From assembly GCA_030549495.1 (NCBI GenBank), contig JAUIRK010001055.1, forward strand, positions 1,115,001-1,179,000: a DNA stretch of 64,000 nt, written 5' to 3'. The notes below the pieces were generated by a model. The model saw only the letters and a program-made list of their open reading frames with translations, searched no databases and was not told where the DNA came from. Position 1 is the first letter of the stretch. Each line of letters opens with the position of its first letter. The position numbers and the translations under genes are program-made. This DNA comes from Nectonema munidae. Taxonomy: Eukaryota; Nematomorpha; Nectonematoida; Nectonematidae. This document shows positions 40,901 to 55,900 of this stretch, one piece after another.

Positions 40901-43900
40901 AAATTGAACTTCACTCCTTTAATTAAGGAAATTGAAAAGAAGTTTATTGAAAATATAAAACCGCTCTCTGAACGCGAATTTAATTTGCTAAACCAGGCTG
41001 TACAGTTGCGTGGAGACTTTGAAGATCCCAGAGCTGCTGTTAGAGCTAAAGTAAATAAATTTTCACAACTTTATTATTTTTAAAACGTCTATCATCATCA
41101 TTCACAGTTCTATTTTAACGGCATTCATCAGTCGGAGTATGATGGGATAGGCTAGGTCACCGTGAAAGACAAATAACCAAGATGAGCCAAGCAAGCTCAA
41201 TTTCCTGTCTCTAGTACAACCTATCTATTTCCTCACATAATCTAAGCCCTAACCTTTCCATAACATTCTTTATGTTTTCCACCCAGGTTAATTTAAGAGA
41301 TTGGTGTGTAAATAAAATGAAGTTGTATGTATTTTAAAGGGCAATATAACGCGCTGACAGAAATACTTAGAAACAAACCTTAAAGGCTACTTAATTACAA
41401 CAATACAAATAAATGAATGGAAATCCATAAAAGAGCAATAATGGTTGAACTAATATAAATAAAATGCAGAATATATAAATCTAAATATATTTGAAATTGT
41501 ATATAGGTTATATTAGAATTCAAAAAAATATAAAAAATTACAAAATTAAACAATTATATTATCCAAAGTATATGTTCTTCTAAATCATGACAAGTGGCTA
41601 TTAAAATGACAGGAAAAACAATCACGAATTGTACCATCCTTATTATACTAAGGCCAATAAAAAGGTCAACCTTTTTTAAACGAGAATAGACTCCCATGTT
41701 CTAAATAGAAATAGAAAGACACCATAAAATCATTTCAATTGGATGACAATTTGTACTTCGTAGATTGTTTAGATGAGTTATCGATTGCATTATCAAAATG
41801 TCTCCGTGAATAGTTTTTGGTATTCGAGCTAAAAGACATGAGGTTATCGGGGGATTGATGGTAAATATTTATCGAAGTAGTTATTAGCGAATAAAGAAAG
41901 ATTGAAAGTCTTTCTTTCAGGGTTTGGACTTTAGCATTTTAGATTTGGAAAAAATTTTTGTCGTGTGCGAGAAGCACCATGTGTCATATATATATACCTC
42001 ACAATTTTTTTTTTGAATTTTCAATATCAAATTTTTATGACATCAGAGTAGAATGCAGTAATTCAAGTGAGGCAAGAAGAGGGAATTATAAATACATCTT
42101 TTCAATTTAGGGTTGAGTGTGTCCTTTAAATGTTTTACAATTCCAATCACACTGTTCAACTTAGTTGATAAATAAGAGATATGAGAACACCAACTCAAAT
42201 TACTATCTAATACTAAGCCCAACAGATTGAAGTTTTTCACGAATTTAAAAAAAAGTTTGAGAGATTCGGGTGTAAGACTTTCCTTTGCTAAACAAAACAG
42301 TATTGCTTTTGATTTTTCTTTATTTGTTCAAGACTTTGTTTTCTTCAAATATGACCAATCTACGAAAGTCTTTGCATTTCTATAACTCTATTATACCAAT
42401 AACGCCAATTAGGATTCGGACTTTATCATTCTTAACAAACTCATCGTATTTGTTTTTATTTACAAATTCCTTTTAAGTTCCAATTCTAAGCCGCGTAAAT
42501 AAAAACAGATCTGATACATAAAGAATAAACCAAGCTTTTAAATCTAAGAGAGCACAAAAAACTGCTCAAGCTTTTTAATTTATTCCACGCGCATCTTATT
42601 CTCAAATCAATTGCACTGATGCCTTCCAAATAATAAAATTGGTCAACTCTTTCAACAGCAGCATTACTTGCAATTACTTTTGAAACATTAGTGTTAATAT
42701 ACGAATAACTCCCACTGGACCCTACATTTGCCACCAAAATTGTCGTAGTCTTACGTTATATTTTCTTACCTGAATGTAAGCCCCCATCCATTCATTGCCC
42801 AACTCTTTCCTTTCAGTGCACGCAATGTCAAACCAATATAAATGCCACATACGAATGTATATAGAATAGCTGCTTGTTAAGTCCTAAAAATATTAATTTT
42901 ATAATTTATAATTATTTACCTCAAACTTTTAATTTTTTACTAACAAAGTTGCTTTCTTGACATTTCTTGATGGTACCATAGGGTGTTTTCATCCAGAAGG
43001 CACTAATGCATCGCTTGTATCGAACTATGAGGAAGGCAGACTTGATGCGGGTTCGAACCCAAGACTTTGAGTTATCGAATTCAGCATCTAACTAACCCTC
43101 CTCACGCCCCCTAAGTCAACATCTAAAATTATACAATATGAATTCTTTAATAAAATTTTGGCTTCATCATTCAAATCACATGTGCTGTCAAACCTTGATA
43201 AAGTGAATGCTTTTTTCCTTCGCTAATTTTTCCGGTCACTAGTTTTCCGGATTAACAATTGCAAGTCAATACGATGCCGATTCGATCAGATGATTTTTAA
43301 TTATTAGTTGAAATTTTTTCATGTATACGAGTGTCTATTATAGCTAATATTCTTTTGAATTTTTTTTAATATTTATTATAAAACTAATTGGGCAAGGTAA
43401 AAAAGACTTAAATTAAAATGTAAATTAATTTTTTAATGATATTTACGATGTGAATTTTTCAAATTGATTTTTAAAAAAAATTTCTTTATGACAACTTTTA
43501 GTTTAATATTTGGTAATATATTTCCTACATTCGATTACCCAGAAAAGTATAAGGTACGCAAAAACAAAATTACTTTTGAACGACAATAAACGATGATATC
43601 CAAAGTAGTCAATAGCGTGTACTGTTACATCCTTAAAAGTCTTTTTCCCCTTAGAGGTTGTTTCAATGTTTGTAAAAGATCACATACTTTGATTTTTTGC
43701 TTAACTAGATCTTTCAAAAAATTGTTGCGTTTTTCATCTAACTATTGAAAATCTTGTATTTCATTTTGATTTATCGATCATTTTAAAACAGACTGAAGGA
43801 TGGGTTTTTACGAATTTCTTTTATCCAAGCTATCGTTCTTCTCTCAAAAAAAAGGCTTCTGAAGATGTGATGAAGCACGCTGTCAAAGATACTAAAGTAC

Positions 43901-46900
43901 GTGATTAAGTTTTTCCAATTTTTCTACGCTCTTATGTATCCATTTTTCTTAATAGTATTTTGCATCAATAAATACTTTTCCTCAATCCTAGATTTTTTTA
44001 ACGATTGCAAGTATTCGCTAGACTTCAACTTTTTGAAAGCAGAAACTCTGGGAATAAGCTTAACGTATTAACTATCATCTTTTTCTTTTCCTTCTGATCT
44101 AAAGGAATAACGTATGTTAAATTGTATCATTTTTAAGTTCTGTAATTTCTCGCATGGCGTTATGCCCTAGGTGGCTGTTTGAGTTGTCTATTAGTCAGTG
44201 GTATTGTTCAATAAAAGTGATTCATTAATACAAATGCTACAAGATAAATAAAAAAGCAGTTTTTAATAGGGTTCAACTAGTATAAATATTGGTGTAACTT
44301 TTTTTATTCAAAAATTTGAAATTTATTAGTAAACAAATAAATCAATTCAGTTTAAAATGTCTGATGATTACAAACATAGACTTTAATTCTTTTAAAGGCT
44401 GCACTAACAAATTAAGATTGCATATAAGTTTAAACCTTGTCGAAATTAAATGCTTTAATTGTCTAATTGTAAAGCGAAAATGTTCATTCTTTGAGTATAT
44501 ATATATATATAGTTTTATCAACAATATTTTCATATATTGTTCATCTAAAACAAAAATAACAAGTTTGATATTTATTATTTGGACAAGCTTTCTTAAAAAT
44601 TTAAAATCTTCTTTGAAAAACCTTTTCTTAAAGCATTTTTTATTAATCAGCATCTATTTATATTACTTCATTTAAATGAATTTTCAAAAAATCAAAAAGG
44701 TGTGAAATGTTTACGAAGAAAAGAATGAATCTCTACTTGTGTCTCAAAAGATAATATGTAATCGGTATTTGTACATCGTGATAAAAGTCTTCATTGCAAA
44801 TATTTGGGCTAAACCAAGGTGACATTTTTATATGCCCCATTTACAAACTTTCAGCCATTATTTTGCATCAAACTATGAATGAAATGTTATATAGAGATAT
44901 ATAATAAACGAACATTTAAAAATGTTTTAAGCCATTTAAGACCAAGCAAAGCAGACGATATCTAAAAAACGCAGACGATTTATATTCAAAGTCATTGAAA
45001 AAAGCAGACGAAGATGAAATTACTTATGTTCCAAAATAGGAACATTGGTCCTAAATGGGTTAAGCTGAAAACATAACCAATCTTTTAGTAACACGTATCA
45101 CCATGTCTAACTTTAAAAGTTCTCACTACAATATTCATTTTGTAGATAATGTGCAATTCAATAAAAATAATTGATAAATTTTTTTTTTATATCAAAAAAC
45201 AGTTTCTTTTGATGTCTTCCTCGTCTCCATTCATTCTTATAGACTTTTTCTATTCTTTGTGACCTTGAAAGCAACTGCCTATCTTCATCATCATTATTAT
45301 TATTATGCTCTTTTTTATGAGGAATTAAATTTTGATTTACACAAAAATTACTGATATATTTTAATATAAGGCAGGTATGAAAGTTTTTAATCTATCATCC
45401 TTTTAATTTTGTCGTAATTTCTTTTCTTTAATCTTTTTCGTGAGTGTGTTCAAATATATTTTTAACTCTTCTCCTCCAGGTCATCCCTAATTGGTTAAAA
45501 AAACTTTTGTTATATTTAAATAATTCTCTCTTTACCCCTTCACTATTTACTCGGCTATAGAGAAATGGGTTTTCGTTGATTTTGGTATAAACAGTCTTAT
45601 ATAAGAAATAAACTTACTTTTTCAAATTGTATTATTATCGTATAACAGAGAAATCAACGAACATATATATTATTATTTAAAAATATAATGGTATGCATAC
45701 GTTAAACACTTATAAATAATATATGGGTATCTTTCTTATTAAAGTAAAGAGGTAAATAGTGTGTTTTTCACTAGTATTCAGCATACCATTTTTCATTCAC
45801 GGTAGGAGTGATATTTTCACATAAGCTTTTCTACAAATTGGTAGGATGTGAATCAGCAGTTGGCAATCCGTGATCTACAGACCATTATGGTGCTTGCAAA
45901 AATGTGGACTTTATTTAATTTTTTTTGTTTTTTACTCCTTTCTCAAATATCATATATGTATAGTTCGGACAATGCCCAACTGTTCCTTCAAGTTAGCAAT
46001 TCTTTTTTTTGTTTCTTATATTCAAATAAAATAGATAATAGATCCATGGTAGAAAATGCAAGCCAATGTTTCATTTCTTTAGTAAATTCAAAGATAGAAT
46101 AACTAATTATAATAAACATACCTTACTTAACCGTAAGCTGATAATTGAATCAGAGCCTCAACTCAACACTCCTTGCCAGGCAGCATTTGAAGAGCATTTT
46201 CCTTAGGCGGAAAACGCAAAATAAAAAGAAAATATGATTCAAAGTACTTGAAATTTGAATTTATTCAAGAACGTGGCAGTGAGCTGAATCTTCTTGCATT
46301 CTTTTTGCATTGTATGTTATGAAAGTTTATCTAAAGATGGCGTGAAACATTCAAAACTGAAAAGACATTAATACTATAAGACATTATCTTATAGGGCTTC
46401 AACTAGCGAAAAACTTAAATCTGTATAGAATTCGAGAAGAATTAACCAGCCTTGCGCGTTACAAGTCTGTGAAGATTTTTGAAAATGCAGGTTTTACAGA
46501 AACTGAATGTAATACCTATATCGTCTAACACAGTTGAGCGCAGATATGAGACTTGTCATAAGATCATGAAAATCAGGTTTAAAAATCGTAAAAATTAAAT
46601 CTTTTCATTCAATACAACTTAAGGAATCAATGTACACAAGTAACAATTGTTTTGTGAAGGTTGCGTGTAAAGGAAAGAAAATTACAGGAAAAATATTATG
46701 TTCCCTCAACATTCTGGACAGAGAATTGAGTGGGAAAATCTATTGCTATATTTGGAGAGTTGTAAGCGTCATGAATATTTGCCGCCCAGACATTTATATA
46801 TACACAGCATTATACATATGAATATTTTGTTGTGAAAAAAATTTCTACAGGCATACACAAATTATTATCAGATGTTTTTAACATTATAAATTCAATTTGA

Positions 46901-49900
46901 CACAAATCTCTTAATTTTTAAATATACTTGAAACACTTTGCAAAGAAATGGGTCCCATCTTCACACTGAGGTGAGATGGCTTTCTAGCGATAAAAAGCTA
47001 ACCCGAGTGAAGAAATAAATTATTTTTTCAGCAGCAAAAGAATAAGAAATTCCAAGAACTCTTGTACAACGATGAGTTCGTAGCTAAGCTTTGCTGCCTG
47101 GCGGATGTTTTTCCTTGGTAAATGAACTAAGCACATCTTTAACAGACGTGTTCTCACTACGATGCAAAATAAATGCCTTTCAAAAAAAAGTTATTACTGT
47201 GGCAAATCTTCATATGTTTTTAAATTTTGATAAATATATAGGAGAGAAGATTGTCAACCGGTAAGTGGTATCCATTGTTCACGCCGATTTACACTCACTG
47301 ACACAATTTTTGTTTATTATCCAAAGGAAGAAGATCCCAGACATAGCAATATTGTGAAAATAGATCCCTTTACAACAAAAATTGAGGATAGCAATTTAAG
47401 CATGAGTGGAAAAGTAACCCTCATTGATGCCTCTTGCGACTACTGCCTCAAATCTATATTCCAGTCATCCTTATCAAAGATCGCTGAGTGAAAAAAAGCC
47501 ATGAAAATGCACCAATTTTTAACAAGATATTTGTGTAAAAAGACACTTTCAACTGCCACAACAATTAAGAGTCAATTTCGTTCTCGCCTTGAAATAAAAA
47601 CGGTTCTTGGTCTTGCAGTAGCGTAACTAGAACCAAAGATCCACAAACCTATTTCAAATAAGCACGTACAAATATCACACTAAAATGCGTGATACTTCAA
47701 ACCTTTAAGTCAAAAAAACTTAAAAAAATTTAAGTAACAATTTTTTTTTAAAATTTAGTAGTTCGCCAAGTAGAAGCATTTCAAAAATTGTAAAATCGTT
47801 TAAAGTTTTTCTTCTACAAATTAACATTTTGTACAATTTTGTTTTACAAAGTTATTTCAAGTTCAAGATATCATCATCATCGTAAAACTAATGGTCTATT
47901 TGCGCCTATTGCCCTCTTTTTTATTTTTAAAGTTTACGTTTAGTAAAATGAAGTTTTCATTTTTGATTTAGAGGTTCGCAAAAATTCAAACCACGCGATT
48001 AGCACTCTTTGAAAGCTGATCACAATTGATCACAAACAAACGCTACCCATGGCTTGAAGAACGTCTTAAAATCTACCAAATTATAATTTTTGATTTTAGT
48101 TGTCTAAATTACATGAATAAATCGAACACAAAAATGCTTTTAGTTAAATGTATGTTTAGTCCTCCCTCTGCACTAAAAAAACTTGAACTATTTCACATAA
48201 GCTTATAACGATGGTATATTATTTTGAACCAATAACACTTTGTACTAATTAATGTTAGGCTAAATTCTAAATACTACTTGATAGAGTTTTATTGTAATTA
48301 TGAAAATTTATTTTGTTTTGACCTTTCAATATGTGAAGTTTGAGTAGGGTTAACGTTTGATTTAGTTTTCAAAAGCAGTATGAAAAATGTTCTGTTTTAT
48401 ATCAAATAATATAATTACTAACGCATACTATATGAATTAATTTTGAATGTCAACTTCTTTCCAAAAACTATTTATGCATACACGTTAAGGGTTTTATGCA
48501 GAGATTATTAATAGTTATCCGTAAGTACCTCACTAAATAACGTCAATATACTATTTTTGTCTATCTTTAATATATCTAAAAAAGTTATGCTATATGAATT
48601 ACATTAAACATTATATTAAAACTCTTGACAGAAAAGGCATCTGTTCTCTATACCTTTGAACGCAAGTTTCTATCACCTAATAAGAAGTTATATTTTTAGT
48701 AGCACTTATCAGAATGATAAGAATGACTTTGAAATTATAGTTGACTATCACTATTCCAGAGCGATTGAGACTTACAATTACGTATATTTTATAATTATTT
48801 CAACCAAAAAGGATCAATCTAGCGACAGACAGACAAACAATTAGACCTAATGTAGTCCACTTTTTTCGAGGGATTACCCTTTGCTGATACGGGCAATGTA
48901 CTGCGCTTCCGCTTCTCATTGAAGCATCTATCTCCACATCCAAAATTTATGCTCCAAAATTTGAGATTACTTTAGCTTAAATAAGTACTGCTTCATTATT
49001 AGTATCATAATAGGATTTTTTACTATCCTATGATTTACTAACAAATTAAACCTTTCAAATAATGTAAAAATCGATCTACCTTTTGTATTATTAATTTACA
49101 CATTTGTAATATTCAGTTTTTGCTGTTTTAAAGTGATATTAGAACTTAAGGGACCGCCATTTTGTTATGTGCTCCACAACATATTTTTCATTTTTATACA
49201 AGCATCTCATTTCTTCTCATCTTTTTTATAGAAGTTAGGGAACTATCCTGAACTAACCTCTTACTGGCTAAGCTCTTTCTATCTTTTCATCGACTGAATT
49301 CATTTTGAGTACAACATTGGAAATTTTTCCAATTTCTTTCCCATATAAACACCCATCATATCAGAATTCAATTAAGTCACATTAGCAAAATAATTTGCCA
49401 TAAAACAAAAATTTTATTTATATTTTAACATGTGTTTTGGAAATCTATTTCTACTATGTAGCTCTTTAAATTTTTTTTTGTAACATTCAATTCTGTTTAT
49501 TTTTGCTACTATTATTTTATTTCATTCAATTTAATAGAAAAAAAGTTTAATTCCTCAAGAAATGTCTCCTTCAAAGAAAGAGGAAGAACCTTTGAAGTCG
49601 GAAGCGTAAGTTTCTTATACTACATTCTTATTTTTTACTTTAACACGAATATCAAAATTTACACCACTATATATAATGGAGTGATCAACAATTTTAGTCA
49701 AGTATAGAGAATCATGCATTCATAGATTATTTTTTTTCTCACCACAATATTGAAATATTGATATGCAAAAATAAATTCTAATTGATATTTTTCAATAATA
49801 TGAAACAAATAAATTGTTTGAATATCAGGAAACTTGGAAAATAATGTATATACAAAATTTGAGAATCATAACTCAAAATTATATTCTATAGGCAGGTAAC

Positions 49901-52900
49901 TTAGTTATTTTGGCTAATACAGTAGAAGAGTTGGAAAAAATTTCTTTATTTGGAAAATTTTTTTTTGAACCAAATGTTTGAAAGTCAATTTGAAGAAAAC
50001 TAAAGTGTTACAAGCAAGTTGTGAAAAGCTAAAACTCAAGCTTGAAAGAAAAATCTTTGTTCTATTTGCAAAAAATGAGTGATGGGAAACTATCAAGTTT
50101 TCTAAGTGTTTTAAATGGATTCATACTAGATGCGTAGGAATAGGAAAAATAAATGAAAAAAATCTCAGAGAATTTTTCTTGTAAAAATTCTATGGGAGAA
50201 GATAAAATCATTCTGTTGGATAAAGGGAAACTTACATTATCATGTGTGGAAAAAGTAAAACTTTTTCTGAACTCAGAGACGAATTGAATAGTGGCAGAGG
50301 ATTCGAAATTGCAGTAACAAAAAGACGCCGATTAGGTTGGCTCAGGTTCCATCAGTAATCTTCTGTTTTGCTTGTAAAAATTTAGCTATCATAATTGTTT
50401 ATCGCTTCCAAACCTGGAAAACATGCTAGGAATTTTAAAATTGGCTGTAAGGAAAAAATCAAAGGAAAAGCTAATGGAAGAACAGATGCTCTTGGTAAGA
50501 AAAAGTGGAGGCGAGTTCTGTCGATTGATGCGACAGTCAGAAACCTCTTTTGACAAAGGGAATTCAACTGACTTAAATAAATGATGATGATGATATATCA
50601 AAATTTGAATAATCTACTTTGATATCAAACTCTCTTGAAATTTCTTCCATTGATGTGAACGCCCTTTTTGACTCTCTATATCAGAGCTGAGCAAACTTTT
50701 TCACGAAAGAGCCATATTTAAGAATTTACACCTCTTTTTCTCTACTTCCCTCCAAATCCCCTTCTACAAATCAGTTATTCAATTTAAATATTTATCGCTC
50801 CACCCTAGCCTTAAACATTTCAATGCTGATTTAACTTATTCCGGCTGCCTCATTCATTGTTCTTCGTTTTGATCAGCGCTACGTACACTTCTCTATTTAA
50901 TTTTATATGCTGAGTACTTTCGCATATTATTCTGCCTATCTATCTCCTATTTTTTCTCTTCAATTTCTCTTTTTTGATTTTCCAATTCAATATATCCATT
51001 CTTCGTCTCTTTGATTTTTAATTTTTCGTGTAGCTCCCGTTTTCCATGATTTCTAGCAATATCAATCATATCTTTTTAATTTTTCTCTTTTTGTGTTATA
51101 TTCTTTCTCCTCTTTTTCTAGCAAGGTTCGCTGCGACTTCCAACTCCTTGCATATACATGCTTGCCATATCTCCTCCTTCCACAACTACGTTTCCTTCTG
51201 TTTCTTACTGCCCTGTTTTATTCTTCTTAGTAAATCGTCGCTAGCTTTTATTAAAGTTTCCTCATTTTTGCCATTATCTCCTTCAACTTCCACCTTCAAT
51301 TCTTTTAAAATCCTATTCAACGTATCAAAAATCATTATTCAATGTTGGCGAACAATATCGCTATCTCCAATCATATCTTTAAATCTGAACATTTCTTTCC
51401 CACCCTTTCAAATTTCAGCTTGAGATCCTTAAACAGATATTACAGTTATCTCGTGATTTCCTTCTATTTTGATTACTATTAACCTGTCAGTAACCCCTTC
51501 TTTCCAAGTTTTCGATACACTCTTTCTTACTCACTCTATCAATGTTTCTTCTTTTCAACTTTTTCTTTACTTCATTCATTTACTGATCATGGAACCAATA
51601 TTACATATTACAAATCCCTATCCTTTTTCCCTTTAAACTGGAAAGCGTGTTTTAATCAGGTTTTGTTAGTCATCATTTTTGTCAAGTCGTTCATCTATCT
51701 CCACGCCATTTTTTTTATTGTAGGCAGGTGGGTACGTTCATGGATAACCTAGAATTGTGCCGCCATTGAATATTCTTTTTGATAATAGGAAAATAAATTC
51801 GAGCAGTTACTATTTATACGCATATTCCTTTCTAACGTCAATGATTTTAAATTTGGGCCTGGAAATCCTTTGCCTTTGCTGCTTCAAGAAGCTTATTTAA
51901 GCAGTGGTAGTTTGGAATCAAAGTTGTCTTCTTTTAGAATAACTACTGATGAAAGCTAAAGAGCTTGTTTTACTCGAATCTACCTGTTGCCATAATACTT
52001 TTCATCTCCAGATCATTCTGTTTAATAAACCTACTCTCTCTTGAGAAGCCACGTCTAGAGATTATCTCTCAGAGGTTGTTTGAGACACTTGCCTCATCAT
52101 CAGACAAAAATTGTTCTTTCAAATAAGAATGAGAGCTTATCCTTATTTTCAGACCATGCTACAATCAGCCCTACACTATGAAGTTACGCACTTCTTTAAA
52201 TTTTCCTCGTTTGACTCGCGAATATATTAAATTGTTCCACAAGACACACTCGCGAAAATGCCAATTTAAATTACAGTAATTCATTTTCCAACATTGAATC
52301 AAGGCTTTTTTAAATATTCTTTTCATTAATTATTATCCAAAACTCGCCATCTTTGTCTAATTTTTGTACTTAAATATTTTTGTTTTTTTTGTACATTTTT
52401 TAAAGGATGTCGCTTTTGAGATTAAAGATACGTAGCCTACATATAGATTTCTAAGCATTTCAAAGTAGTATTGTAACTAAGTTTCACAGAAATTGATGTC
52501 ATTTTTTTAATTTAGCATTATAGAGTTTACCCTCGTTAAATTCGACTTCATTAATCCGAATCCTTCATTTTCCGTACCTCAGAATACAGAAAATATAAAA
52601 AGATAAGTGATATATTAGTAATACACAGTAGATCCTTTATAGCGCGGTTCAAGCCACGAATGTAAATGGTACACGTTGTAACGGATCTACGGGCCCACGT
52701 GTTATAATTTCGGGCGGCATGTTTTACCAAGGTATGTACATGTACGTACAGTGAAATGAGAAATAAGTTTATTAAAAAAGGTAAAGAAAGTAATAGATTT
52801 AATTTGATTCCTGAGCCTGTTGAAGACCAATCTTTTTACTTCCCAGCCTCAGAAAACACCTTTAAAGTATAGTGGCATGGAAGAGATATGTCGTATTACA

Positions 52901-55900
52901 TTAACTCTGTAAAATTTGACAACAGAACACTTCTTTTTTCTACAATCCAGAAAATTTCATTATCAGAATAGTTTTTTAATTGCTCCATTAGGATTAAGCA
53001 TGCTTGACGTTTAACTTTTTGACTAGACTCAAGTTTGTAAAATTTAACACACAAGCGCGCAAATACACATGCATTTTTTATTTACATAAGTAAAACACTA
53101 AAACGATGTTCTTCTTGCCATAATATTCCTCACACATTTTCATTTCGATATTACGTGAGCTTGGGTAGAGACGACTATGTCGACAAAGTATTTTATTCGC
53201 ACGTGAACGAACACAAACAACTTTTTTACCTTGATTTCGTTGCTGTCATTGAGTTTTTTTGGCAATTCCTTTTCCTTTACACTCTAAACGAACGAATAAA
53301 GAGTTACTATTCTCCTATTTTTTCTCTTCTACGTCTGTATTTTAATGTATACCCTTTACCAAGATACATACTATGTTGTTGCGATGTAAGTTCTAGTATA
53401 ATCTATCTTTTACACTATAAATCTCTTAGTTTCTCTAACTAAGTAATAAAATGTCTTGATGACTCTCGCTTGTGCTTTTTTATTTTCTTCAGATGAGAAT
53501 TCTGTCTTGCATGCTGGATCTTATGATGCATTTCAAGTATATATGCTAAAGGCAGTGATTGATCTATAAAAAGTAACAGGCTTGGAATCGAAAATTGGGA
53601 TTTTAAAAATGAAGTGTGAGGGGTTGTGTGAATAATAAGACTATTGCCCAGCTGATTTGCAGTCCTTTTCTTTTTATAAACTAGCTTTGTTATCATGATG
53701 GTATCCATTTCTCATAAAATTATTTCTACTTCTTGCCTTTTCAAATTGAAATATGTGTTTTTACATCATCAATTTCTTTTTGGAAAGGGTGTGAGACTTT
53801 CAGCGAGTTTCGTAGATCAAAGTTTATTTATTATTTTTTTAACTACATTTATATCCACTTACTATTACGTTAAAATTGGTTAGAGTTGAAAATGAAGCGC
53901 TTAATAATGAGAAGAAACACGATTTCTCAGAATATAACTTAGTAAGCAATGAAATAGATAATAATGATAATAGCAGTCAGTCTAGAATTCAGCTGTTCTT
54001 AACCCTGGGTTGCGACCCAAATTTGGGTCTCCTGGCAATTTTTTCTGGGTCGCTAAGGGCCAATGAGAAAAACGGGAAGATAAAATCTTGAAATAACAAA
54101 AATAAAACTTAATTATACGAGTAGAAATGAATGCTGTTAGAAATCCATTTGATGTGAAAATTGAAGATCTACCTCAGGAAATTTCTGATATCTACCAATT
54201 AGAAGAGCAACTAATTGAAATAAAAAATGACAAAGCTCTTGAATGTGATTTTAAAACAGAAACTTTGAGTGCTTTCTGGACATAGATCTATAAAGAAAAA
54301 GAAGTGGTGGGGTTTTTAAAACACTTAATGTCCTTCTTCCTTTCCCAACAACGTATTTGTGTTAGACTGGTTTTTCAACTCTTATGGCTGTTAAAAATAA
54401 ATATCGAAATCGTTTATCACCGGAGTACGACATGCGATGTCGTCTGTCAACAATAAAACAACGTTTGGAAGAGCTTTCAAGAAAACTTCAAACGCAACGT
54501 TCTCATTAATTGTAACTTTTTGTCAAATTAAAACATTGTAATAAATAACATGTTTCTTTTGTAAACCAAAAAAAAGCATTTTGATTTCTTAAAAAAGTTA
54601 GATAAAATTGTTTTTTATTATCGGTCTTATTATTTTAAATTTTGGGTCGCGAGTGTTTGTGTCGTACGTAAAATTGGTCGGCAAATGAATACGGTTAAGA
54701 ACCGCTGGACTCTAGATAGTCGTAAAGTAAGTGAAATTTTAGGATATATACAGCTAATAGTTTAATTTGGTTAGTTGTATATATATATATTGGCGTTATA
54801 CAAAAGAAAACTGTCCATCTCTATTCTTTTAATGTCAAAATTTAATTTACAAATTTCAGCACAAATGGACGCATCTTAAAGGTTGCTATGCCTCTATTTT
54901 TAATTTAATATGTACTACTTACTTTGTATATTCTTTCGAAACTTTATGTTAATTACAACTTCGTTTGTTAACATGCGGGTTTTTTACGTAGTTTTCTTCC
55001 TCTGAAAAATTCAAAGTTTTTTGCTGTTACGTAGTGCTCTTGTGATCCCTAACATTGCTAGAATCAAGCTAACCACTCGATATTTCTCTAATTGTGACTG
55101 GTTCGTATTAGAATTGAATGCATACTATATTTAGTTCTATTTTGTCTTTTTGCAATTCTATTTTTTTTACATTGATGTTATCTTCAGCATTTTAAATCCT
55201 GTTTATTGTTTTATAAATTAGTTTTGATCTTTTGACCATTTTTATAATTTAATTTTGTATTATAAACTTAAACATTTGATTCTTCTGTTAACAAGTCTTA
55301 TTTCCTATTATGAAATTCAAATGTTTTTAAATTAATAATTTAAAATAAAGTTTGAAAAAATAAGTTTATTTGATGATTAAAATGATATATTTTTCAATTG
55401 ATAGGTATTGCCATTTGACCCTTTTGAATTAAAACTGTTGCTTCTTTAATAATGTATTGGAAAGTCTTTCTTTTTTTCGTCAGGAATCGGAGAATTTTGA
55501 CGGAAAAAGACATACGTATTGAGTGAAACGAGTTGCAAAATAAATAAAAATCGCCTGCTTGTAAACACAAAAATAAAATATTTTTATGATTTTTTATTAT
55601 TAAAATTTGAAATTAAATAATTAAATTTTTAAATAGAATTAGTTTAATTTAATAAAAAAATAAATTATATTTATTAAAACTAATTCTATTTAAAAATTTA
55701 ATTATTTAATTTCATATTTTAATAATAAAAAAATCATAAAAATATTTCATTTTTGTGTTTACAAGCAGACGATTTTTATTTATTTTGCAACTCGTTTCAC
55801 TCAATACTCATGTCTCCTCTAATTCCTGACGAAAAAAGAAAATCTTGTTATATATTAATATTATATATAATATTAATATCAAACAACCTGCAAACTAAAA

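Noticed and set aside
44316-44675. Open stretches of over 100 codons on both strands at the same place
   Set aside because: Overlapping open frames on both strands in AT-rich DNA, rich in F, I, K, L and N, with no recognisable domain.
53155-53442. Open stretch of 95 codons on the + strand
   Set aside because: Hydrophobic, tyrosine/phenylalanine-rich AT-biased translation with no start context, domain or splice support.
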